Shown here: positions 7,405-12,541 of the stretch, piece after piece
Layout: every line of letters begins with the position of its first letter
Numbering within the stretch: position 1 is the stretch's first letter
Assembly: GCA_028681035.1 (NCBI GenBank)
Contig: JAQUJJ010000091.1
Coordinates: forward strand, 1-14,975
Length of the DNA stretch: 14,975 nucleotides
Direction: 5' to 3'
From: Candidatus Cloacimonadota bacterium
Lineage (GTDB): Bacteria; Cloacimonadota; Cloacimonadia; Cloacimonadales; Cloacimonadaceae
Notes under the pieces: generated by a model
Told to the model about the DNA's origin: nothing
The model's database searches: none
The model's input: the letters and a program-made list of their open reading frames with translations, nothing else
Made by a program: the position numbers and the translations under genes

Positions 7405-7466
7405 CCCTATCATTGCCCACTCATTGCCCTTCACATGGACAATGGGTGGGCAATGATAGGGCAATG
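7405..7466. repeat. Strong hairpin made of inverted tandem 11-bp units
   Basis: The arms 7405-7420 and 7446-7461 pair perfectly over 16 bp. One G-T pair and five further pairs extend the stem to 22 positions around a 13-base loop (7427-7439). Each arm is itself a tandem repeat. The left arm has CCCTATCATTG and then CCCACTCATTG. The right arm has CAATGGGTGGG and then CAATGATAGGG, followed outside the stem by a further CAATG. The outer unit is an exact inverted copy and the inner unit matches at 10 of 11 bases. There is no T-run after the stem on either strand, so a simple terminator is unlikely. It lies between divergent genes, about 70 bases from the peptidase start. Confidence 0.8.
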
Positions 7467-7483
7467 CCAGCAAGAAAGATTCT

Positions 7484-7513
7484 CTTGACCACAAACGCCT
7501 TATCAAGTATTTT
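7484..7513 (+). promoter_or_regulatory. Candidate promoter for the alcohol dehydrogenase operon
   Basis: TTGACC (7485-7490) and TATTTT (7508-7513) are separated by 17 bases, a reasonable sigma-70-like pair about 150 bases before the GTG start. The CTTGACCA-N7-CTTATC block at 7484-7504 is shared with 186-206. Transcription from here would include the possible 23-codon reading frame at 7575. Confidence 0.35.
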
Positions 7514-7574
7514 AGCACTAAAGCCGATTAGTTGTGAATATGCAAACCGAGTTATCAAACGGGAAGAGAGAAAC

Positions 7575-7646
7575 ATGAAGAACAGCTATCGTGATATTGT
7601 CAGCAAAACGCAGATGAATAGTCTGTTGCAAATAGAGGTAACTTAA
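7575..7646 (+). CDS. Possible 23-codon leader ORF
   Basis: An ATG preceded by GGAAGAGAG begins a 23-residue frame (MKNSYRDIVSKTQMN...EVT) that stops 15 bases before the alcohol dehydrogenase start. It has no recognisable domain, signal or membrane segment. It could be a leader peptide or chance. The frame stays open upstream to 7413, but that extension runs through the hairpin and is unlikely to be coding. Confidence 0.2.
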   Translation: MKNSYRDIVSKTQMNSLLQIEVT

Positions 7647-7661
7647 AAAAAAGGAGCTTTA

Positions 7662-8750
7662 GTGTTTTACTGTCCAGTACATATTATTTTTGGTGAGAAT
7701 GCCATGCAAAAAGGGGAAAGCTATATACCCGCTTTGGGAAAGAAGGCACTGATTGTTAGTGGCAAAACCAGTGCCAAGCTAAGCGGAGCTTTGGATGATC
7801 TAACCAATAGCCTGAAACGCTTAGGGATAGGATATTGCCTGTTTGAGGAAATTACCGAAAACCCGATATTACAGGATGTGATGAAAGGCAGCGAGATAAT
7901 GCAAAAGCAAGGCTGTGATTTCGTGATCGGTATTGGCGGGGGAAGCCCTATTGATGCGGCGAAAGCTATCTCTTTGGCAGCAGCAAATAAACTTAACGAA
8001 GATGAGCTTTACTTTACTGACCAATTCCTTAGCGCATATCCCATCGTGGCAATCCCCACCACATCTGGCACGGGCACGGAAGCAACGCAATACAGTGTGC
8101 TCACCGATCCTAAGACAAAGAAGAAGGCAGGATTTGGGCATAATAGAGCCTTCCCGCAGCTTTCTATGCTGGATCCACGTTATACCACCAGTCTGCCGGA
8201 AAGGGTTACTCTACACACCGCATTGGACGCTCTAAGCCATCTGCTGGAAGGGCTGTATAGTAACCAGCGCAGTCCCATGATGTATCCGCTGATATTCAGT
8301 GGTATCGAGATGATTATCAAACATCTGCCTATCGCACTGAAAGACGGACAGAATCTTGCCTCAAGAACAGAGCTGATGAAAGCCTCACTTTACGGAGGCA
8401 TGGTTATTGCGCAGAGCAGCACCACCTTGCAGCACTCGATTGGCTATCCTTTAACGTCAGAATATGGGGTGCCACATGGCTTGGCAAATGCTATTGTTAT
8501 GGAAGAGATAATGAAGCTGTATCAGCCAGCCGTTAAGGACGAATTGAACCAGCTTTTTGCCGCTATAAACATAAGGAAAAACCAGTTTTTGTATTGGCTT
8601 AAATCACTACCTTTTAAGAGACAAGTACCTATCTCCGATGAGTTTATAGAGAGGGCAATCCCCCAGATAATGGCAAGCAGGAATATGGCTCTTAATCCCA
8701 TTAATGTAAGCGCTGCGGATATAGGCAGAATTTTACAGAAACTAAGGTGA
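7662..8750 (+). CDS. Iron-type (group III) alcohol dehydrogenase
   Basis: This 362-residue NAD(P)-dependent alcohol/aldehyde oxidoreductase belongs to the iron-activated family. The nucleotide-binding region carries GIGGGSPIDAAKA (90-102) and PTTSGTGTE (132-140). The likely metal ligands are Asp189 and His193 (ALDALSHLLEG), His258 (LQHSIGYPL) and His272 (YGVPHG), so all four are present. The start is GTG, supported by AAGGAG at 7651-7656 and by the family's usual beginning just before the FGENA motif (10-14). It runs directly into the AhpD-like gene. The physiological alcohol (ethanol, butanol, lactaldehyde, 1,3-propanediol and others) cannot be told from the sequence. In a fermenter it would regenerate NAD(P)+ from aldehydes. 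Confidence 0.92.
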   Translation: MFYCPVHIIFGENAMQKGESYIPALGKKALIVSGKTSAKLSGALDDLTNSLKRLGIGYCLFEEITENPILQDVMKGSEIMQKQGCDFVIGIGGGSPIDAAKAISLAAANKLNEDELYFTDQFLSAYPIVAIPTTSGTGTEATQYSVLTDPKTKKKAGFGHNRAFPQLSMLDPRYTTSLPERVTLHTALDALSHLLEGLYSNQRSPMMYPLIFSGIEMIIKHLPIALKDGQNLASRTELMKASLYGGMVIAQSSTTLQHSIGYPLTSEYGVPHGLANAIVMEEIMKLYQPAVKDELNQLFAAINIRKNQFLYWLKSLPFKRQVPISDEFIERAIPQIMASRNMALNPINVSAADIGRILQKLR

Positions 8751-8755
8751 ATAGT

Positions 8756-9094
8756 ATGAAAGTGAAAGAATTTAACCAGGAAAGAAAGAGGCTGACAGAG
8801 CTTGCTTTGGATAAGGCTAACCTAAGCATAAAAAGGTTCTATGGCTTGGATACGGCTACCTATACAGAGGGTGCACTGGATGCTAAAACGAAGGAAATGC
8901 TGGGCTTGGTGGCATCTATGGTCTTGCGTTGCGACGATTGCATCTGCTACCATTTGGGGCAGTGCTATAGTTTGAATGTTAACGATGAAGAGTTGCAAGA
9001 GGTATTTGGGGTTGCGCTTATGGTGGGAGGCTCAATTGTTATCCCGCATCATCGCAGAGCCGTAGAATATTGGGAGGAACTAAAAACCAGTTAG
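8756..9094 (+). CDS. AhpD-like / carboxymuconolactone decarboxylase-family protein
   Basis: This 112-residue all-alpha protein of the AhpD/CMD superfamily has the complete redox motif E-x11-C-x2-C-x3-H: Glu47, Cys59, Cys62 and His66, within RCDDCICYHL. Such proteins act as small thiol-disulfide or peroxide-linked oxidoreductases, and the motif argues against a plain decarboxylase. Cys64 and Cys70 are additional cysteines close by. I chose the ATG at 8756, five bases after the dehydrogenase stop, with AAGG at 8744-8747. A GTG overlapping that stop (8747) is possible but would add only three residues. The C-terminal coding end overlaps the convergent phosphatase by 15 bases. It probably shares a transcript with the dehydrogenase, but their functional link is unknown. 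Confidence 0.85.
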   Translation: MKVKEFNQERKRLTELALDKANLSIKRFYGLDTATYTEGALDAKTKEMLGLVASMVLRCDDCICYHLGQCYSLNVNDEELQEVFGVALMVGGSIVIPHHRRAVEYWEELKTS

Positions 9095-9877
9095 AACAAA
9101 GCTGTCGATTAGCTTATTATCAATATCCCAAGCGTTTAGGCTAAGCTTTCCGTCCACATGTTTGGCAATGATATAATGATGGGTAAGCTTGAAAACCACA
9201 CTGTGTGGGTTTGGGTTTCTTTCTTGGCGGATGGTTCCACCGCCGCCACCGGTAACGATATAGGTGATGCCGTCATACTCCGAACGCTCATAATCGTGGT
9301 CGTGTCCGCTGAATACCGCTTTTACATTGCTGCGTTTTAGTAGCTGGGGAAGGTATAGCTGTAAGTTATGCTCGTCGCCATGGTAACCTGAACTGAAGAT
9401 AGGGTAATGCAAGATGACAATCCCGGGTAAGGTGTCTTGCAGTGCGGTTTGCAGCCATTTGTACTGAGCTGAACTTGGTGTTAAATCCATGGTGCTATCT
9501 AGAACTATAAAACGAATACCATCAAACACTTTGCAGTAATACGTGCTTGCTCCCATAAAAGGGAAATTATCAAGAAACAGCTTGGTAGAGCGTTCATGAT
9601 TCCCTCTTGCGGGGTAAACGTGGCAGATATCGGTGAGCGGCTTGGATATCTCGAAGAACAAGTCATATTCGCTCTGCGCAGTTCCTCGTGAGTTCAAATC
9701 TCCGCTGTGAAAGGCTATTTTTGGCTTATGTGCAGCAATCGCTGCAACTATCTTACGGTGAGAAGCCTCGTCGGTTTGAGTATCTCCATAAAAGGCAATA
9801 TCGGCAAACAGGAAACCACAAAGCAAGATAAGAAAAGAGAGGCAGGTTAGTTTCAGTTTTACAAGCTTGGAGTTCAA
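9080..9877 (-). CDS. Exported metallophosphatase (calcineurin-like / purple acid phosphatase type)
   Basis: This 265-residue protein has a signal peptide: basic N-terminus (K4, K7, K9), a hydrophobic core to about residue 24 and likely cleavage after FLFA. There is no proper lipobox. The metallophosphoesterase motifs are all present in order: GDTQ with Asp32, GDLN with Asp60, GNHE with Asn93/His94, ILHYP with His157 and GHDHDYER with His192/His194. It would hydrolyse phosphate esters outside the cytoplasmic membrane. The arrangement with GHDHDYER resembles small purple-acid-phosphatase-like enzymes. The start is TTG, chosen because AGAGG lies four bases upstream and the signal peptide needs these residues; no ATG is available. 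The 3' end overlaps the AhpD-like gene on the other strand, and nothing like a terminator separates them. Confidence 0.88.
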   Translation of the reverse strand: MNSKLVKLKLTCLSFLILLCGFLFADIAFYGDTQTDEASHRKIVAAIAAHKPKIAFHSGDLNSRGTAQSEYDLFFEISKPLTDICHVYPARGNHERSTKLFLDNFPFMGASTYYCKVFDGIRFIVLDSTMDLTPSSAQYKWLQTALQDTLPGIVILHYPIFSSGYHGDEHNLQLYLPQLLKRSNVKAVFSGHDHDYERSEYDGITYIVTGGGGGTIRQERNPNPHSVVFKLTHHYIIAKHVDGKLSLNAWDIDNKLIDSFVLTGF

Positions 9878-9932
9878 AGTGCCTCTGCTAGCTTTATCTT
9901 TACGGTTATCTCAGCGGCATTATGGACTTTAC

Positions 9933-10028
9933 ATGAAAGCGATTTGTGTCTGGAGTCCTTTGTACCTTTGCTAATCATATATCCACCTATAACTTAACGG
10001 TACACTGGACTTCAGGACACACTTTCAT
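9933..10028. repeat. Imperfect inverted repeat between phosphatase and glycosylase genes
   Basis: The arm 9933-9966 is nearly the reverse complement of 9999-10028. Both read ATGAAAG, then a TGTGTC block, a TGGAGTCC/TGAAGTCC block and TGTACC, with a four-base insertion in the left arm. About 32 A/T-rich bases separate them. The repeat lies downstream of the gcvH-gmk-rpoZ-udg group and upstream of the phosphatase. It could be an old mobile-repeat remnant or a weak transcription terminator. The rest of the gap (9878-10060) shows no gene. Confidence 0.45.
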
Positions 10029-10060
10029 TATCGGTAGCGAAGGCAAGGCTTCAGTCAAGT

Positions 10061-10699
10061 TCATATCAGCTTTTCATACTCTTTCTGAAATGCCTGTAAA
10101 TCCTGCCAAGCTGGGGCTTTCCAGTTAGAGTTGCGCAACAATGCAGCGGGATGGTAGGTAACGAAAGCCGGAATACCCATAAATTCGTGCACCTTATCGC
10201 GGTGCCATTGAAGAGTATTGGTATTATCCAAAAGGGTTTGAGCTGCCACCAACCCCATAATTAGCAGTATCTTGGGCTGAATTATCTGGATTTGTTCCAC
10301 CAGATAGGGCATACAAGCAAGGCGTTCACTTGCTTCGGGATTACGGTTACCGGGGGGGCGGCATTTCACGATGTTAGTAATGTAAATATCACTACGGTGC
10401 AAGTTGATAGCAAGCAGCATCTTGTCTAGAAGTTGCCCTGCTGCGCCTACAAAGGGGCGTCCTGAGATGTTTTCCTTTTCTCCTGGCGCTTCACCAATAA
10501 GCATGGCAGTTGCCTCTGGATTACCTTCTCCATACACGAAACGTATGCGTCCCACGTTAAGAGGGCACTTGGTGCAGCTTGAGTATTTATCTTGGAGTTT
10601 AGTAAGGGTGCTTGATTTGCTGCTCTCAGCTCTGTAAAGTTCCTTTATTCCGCTGTTTTTCAGAAGCTCCAGGTACTGACGCAGTGCATATCTGGGCAT
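10061..10699 (-). CDS. Family 4 (Fe-S) uracil-DNA glycosylase
   Basis: This 212-residue enzyme excises uracil from DNA in base-excision repair. Cys42, Cys45, Cys113 and Cys129 are spaced as the four 4Fe-4S cluster ligands of this family. Motif 1 is GEAPG (69-73) followed by SGRPFVGAAG. The middle motif is NIVKCRPPGNRNP, and the C-terminal catalytic-loop region is TYHPAALLRN. About 38 N-terminal residues precede the first cluster cysteine, a modest extension common in this family. At position 77, Asn stands where the GEAPGxxED-type motif usually has Asp. The start ATG lies two bases after the stop of the omega-like gene. No strong ribosome site is seen, which suggests translational coupling. 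Confidence 0.93.
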   Translation of the reverse strand: MPRYALRQYLELLKNSGIKELYRAESSKSSTLTKLQDKYSSCTKCPLNVGRIRFVYGEGNPEATAMLIGEAPGEKENISGRPFVGAAGQLLDKMLLAINLHRSDIYITNIVKCRPPGNRNPEASERLACMPYLVEQIQIIQPKILLIMGLVAAQTLLDNTNTLQWHRDKVHEFMGIPAFVTYHPAALLRNSNWKAPAWQDLQAFQKEYEKLI

Positions 10700-10701
10700 G
10701 T

Positions 10702-11094
10702 TTAGTTATCAGTATCGTCGCTATCGTCGGGAGCACCGAAAAAGTCATCCTCTTCGTCATCATCATAATCATCAAGTTTTTCGGCACTTATTTCCTCAAT
10801 GAACTTCGCCGAATCATCCACTGTTTCCTCGGTATATTCAAAACCTTCATCGTCGCCAAAGGGGTTTTCTTCGCGTTGCATGGCAAGTTCAGCTTCGGCA
10901 AGCTCAGTGATAAAATCTGGAACTTCGTTTTCGGCTACATGTTCCATTGCCATAACTGTTATCTTTTCTTGAAACTTATGTTTAACGTAGGCGGGGAACT
11001 GGTTAAGGCGCTGTGATTCCAGCTTGGCAAGCAAACAGAACAGATAGTTCATATCCGCTTTTTCCAGAAAGCTCTCAATGTTTTCATTAATCAT
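10702..11094 (-). CDS. rpoZ: RNA polymerase omega-like (RpoZ-like) protein with acidic tail
   Basis: This 130-residue protein starts at an ATG with AGGAG eight bases upstream. Residues 16-56 (NYLFCLLAKLESQRLNQFP, then KITVMAMEHVAENEVP) follow the omega-subunit pattern 'Y-L-V-x-x-A-x-R-A-R-Q-L-N ... K-P-V-x-x-A-x-E-E-I'. Position in the operon, two bases after guanylate kinase, is the classical gmk-rpoZ order and strengthens the call. The C-terminal half is very acidic, ending in a nearly continuous Asp/Glu run from about residue 107. Omega is usually 70-100 residues and lacks so long a tail. By similarity it would help RNA polymerase assembly and stability, with the tail's role unknown. The match is divergent, so a hypothetical protein at the omega position is the fallback. 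Confidence 0.65.
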   Translation of the reverse strand: MINENIESFLEKADMNYLFCLLAKLESQRLNQFPAYVKHKFQEKITVMAMEHVAENEVPDFITELAEAELAMQREENPFGDDEGFEYTEETVDDSAKFIEEISAEKLDDYDDDEEDDFFGAPDDSDDTDN

Positions 11095-11096
11095 GG

Positions 11097-11717
11097 TTAT
11101 TTCTCCTGTGTTAAAAAGCCTTCTACTGGCTTTAAGTATCTTTGCACTCGGTTTTCTTCGGCACGTATGATTGCCTGCACGTCGCTAACGGCATGGCTAA
11201 GATCGTCGTTTACTACAAGGTAATCGTAATAAGGGATGAAAGCCAGTTCGTCCTTTGCAATATTAAGGCGTTTGGCGATTTCTTCAGGGCTATCAGTGTC
11301 GCGAAGGATCAGTCTTTCTTGTAGAACTCCCATGGAAGGAGGTATAATAAACACTTTCACATAGGGTATATCAGTAGCACTTATAAGGTTTGCTCCCTGT
11401 ACATCTATATCCATAATAACATGCTTTCCGGCGGCAAGACGAGATTTGATATAGCTGATGGAAGTACCGTACCACTGTCCAAACACCCGCGCATGTTCTA
11501 GGAAATCCCCGCTATCAATGCGAGAAATAAATTCTGGCTCATCCACGAAGTGGTAGTGAATACCATCTTGCTCTGTTCCTCTTGGTTTTCGGGTGGTGAA
11601 GGACACGGAATAGTCTATATTATCCGAAACCTTTAGTATTTCGTTTAATATCGTACTTTTCCCTCCGCCTGAAGGAGCAGAGAGAATTATTAGGAAACTA
11701 CAGCTTTTAGCTATCAC
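11097..11717 (-). CDS. gmk: Guanylate kinase
   Basis: This 206-residue kinase makes GDP from GMP with ATP in nucleotide metabolism. The P-loop is SAPSGGGKST (13-22). The GMP-binding region carries SFTTRKPRG with Arg43 and DGIHYHF. LEHARVFGQWYGTS and MDIDVQGA follow in the usual order, then the lid-type RDTDSPEEIAKRL. Length is normal. The start is GTG, the only reasonable start in the frame, about 11 residues before the P-loop. The ribosome site is weak, so the exact start is less certain than the gene. It sits 30 bases after gcvH and two bases before the omega-like gene. Confidence 0.94.
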   Translation of the reverse strand: MIAKSCSFLIILSAPSGGGKSTILNEILKVSDNIDYSVSFTTRKPRGTEQDGIHYHFVDEPEFISRIDSGDFLEHARVFGQWYGTSISYIKSRLAAGKHVIMDIDVQGANLISATDIPYVKVFIIPPSMGVLQERLILRDTDSPEEIAKRLNIAKDELAFIPYYDYLVVNDDLSHAVSDVQAIIRAEENRVQRYLKPVEGFLTQEK

Positions 11718-11747
11718 CAGTACGTGCTTTACTGAAGCTTATCTAGT

Positions 11748-12128
11748 TTATACGGGAATGTTCTTCTGGTATTCTGCTGCGGAAAGCAGGTTTTCCAATT
11801 CTTCTTTATTGGACAAACGAACTTTGATCAACCAGCCGTCTTCGTAAGGGGATTTGTTGATCATATCGGGGCTATCTTCCAAATCGCTATTCTTTTCTTC
11901 CACTTTTCCGCTAACGGGGGAATTGAAGTCTTCCACTGCTTTCACGGCTTCAATGGAGCCGCAAGGCTCGCCGGCTGAAACCTTGTATCCTACTTCTGGA
12001 AGCTCTATAAATACTATGTCTCCCAGTTCGTGTTGGGCAAAATCACTAATACCGATGGTGGCAAGATCGCCATCTACGCGCACCCATTCGTGGCTTTCAG
12101 TGTAATACAAATCTTCTTGGATAATCAT
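11748..12128 (-). CDS. gcvH: Glycine cleavage system H protein
   Basis: This 126-residue lipoyl carrier shuttles the aminomethyl group between the P and T proteins of glycine cleavage. Lys63, in GSIEAVKAVEDFNSPVSG, is the lipoylation site. SHEWVRVDGDLATIGISDFAQ at the N-terminus and PYEDGWLIKVR near the C-terminus are typical. GGAG lies six bases before the ATG at 12128. A TTG five codons earlier would lengthen it without a site. gcvT and gcvP are not adjacent: downstream on the same strand is guanylate kinase. H-protein operons without T and P are known, and there the protein may also serve in lipoate metabolism. Which applies here is unknown. Confidence 0.94.
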   Translation of the reverse strand: MIIQEDLYYTESHEWVRVDGDLATIGISDFAQHELGDIVFIELPEVGYKVSAGEPCGSIEAVKAVEDFNSPVSGKVEEKNSDLEDSPDMINKSPYEDGWLIKVRLSNKEELENLLSAAEYQKNIPV

Positions 12129-12201
12129 GTTTACTCCATTCAAGGTTATATTTTCTATTAGTGTCCAAGTCTTAAGCTAGCGCAAATGTGTCAAGAAGTA
12201 T

Positions 12202-12227
12202 GTGTTTTAGTCGTGTGTTTCAGTCGT
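12202..12227. repeat. Tandem 13-bp duplication
   Basis: GTGTTTTAGTCGT (12202-12214) is directly followed by GTGTTTCAGTCGT (12215-12227), 12 of 13 bases identical. It lies about 75-100 bases upstream of the H-protein gene, so it could be a doubled operator site or simple slippage. Confidence 0.75.
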
Positions 12228-12299
12228 CCTCCAATTTTTTAATTGTCGCATTTTTCATGTATTGCACTTGCTTAAGAATGTCTTTCTCGAGTTAATCAC

Positions 12300-12349
12300 C
12301 CCTATATCAACCGTATATCATATACGGTTGATATAGGGATGATATACAG
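12300..12349. repeat. Second hairpin made of inverted 11-bp units
   Basis: The arms 12300-12317 and 12321-12338 form a perfect 18-bp stem with a TCA loop. The left arm begins CCCTATATCAA then CCGTATATCAT. The right arm ends TTGATATAGGG, an exact inverse of the first unit. The next 11 bases, ATGATATACAG (12339-12349), match the inverse of the second unit at 10 of 11. No T-run follows on either strand, so it is not an obvious rho-independent terminator. The shape, the 11-bp period and the CCCTAT/ATAGGG ends repeat those of the hairpin at 7405, with different internal sequence. Confidence 0.8.
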
Positions 12350-12409
12350 ATAATACACGTTGTAAAGCAAGAGATTTTAAATGTTCACTTTGGTTTTTTT
12401 GAAAGGGAA

Positions 12410-12505
12410 ATGAAAAATGCTCGCCAACAGCTAGGTCTGACTGTGGAATCAATCAAAGCCATAATCACTATTAACGAGCATAAAGACAGTGTAATCAGAA
12501 ATTGA
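12410..12505 (+). CDS. Possible 31-codon ORF (uncertain)
   Basis: An ATG preceded by AAAGGG starts a 31-residue frame (MKNARQQLGLTVESIKAII...). Its Q-L-G-L-T-V-E-S-I-K-A-I segment looks vaguely like the recognition part of a helix-turn-helix. A ten-codon frame at 12381-12413 overlaps its start by ATGA, as in a leader-peptide arrangement. The frame is short and has no known counterpart that I can name, so it may be a remnant or chance. Confidence 0.2.
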   Translation: MKNARQQLGLTVESIKAIITINEHKDSVIRN

Positions 12506-12541
12506 ACAGAGCCAATAAATACTTACAACTTTGGGATATTA

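Larger units (their letters stand above)
12129..12541. other. 413-bp intergenic region
   Basis: No substantial gene is present between the H-protein start and the histidine kinase stop. It should contain the minus-strand promoter for gcvH and the others. On that strand TATAAC at 12150-12145 is a fair -10 hexamer, but no good -35 is seen and the leader would be very short. The region also holds a 13-bp tandem duplication (12202-12227), a hairpin of 11-bp units (12300-12349) and two mini-ORFs on the plus strand (12381-12413 and 12410-12505). I found no clear terminator after the kinase. Confidence 0.6.

Noticed and set aside
7405..7466. Reading the hairpin as a short CRISPR array
   Set aside because: The 11-bp units are contiguous with no spacers, are inverted rather than directly repeated along the whole element, and no cas genes are present.
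7413..7646. Open frame of 77 codons running through the 7405 hairpin
   Set aside because: The first part is translated hairpin sequence and would be constrained by pairing rather than coding; only the last 23 codons have a possible ribosome site.
9946..10128. Open frame of 60 codons on the plus strand
   Set aside because: It runs into the 3' end of the glycosylase on the other strand, has no ribosome site and coincides with the imperfect inverted repeat.
12300..12338. Reading the hairpin as the rho-independent terminator of the histidine kinase
   Set aside because: It lies about 200 bases after the kinase stop, is A/T-rich and has no T-run on the relevant strand.
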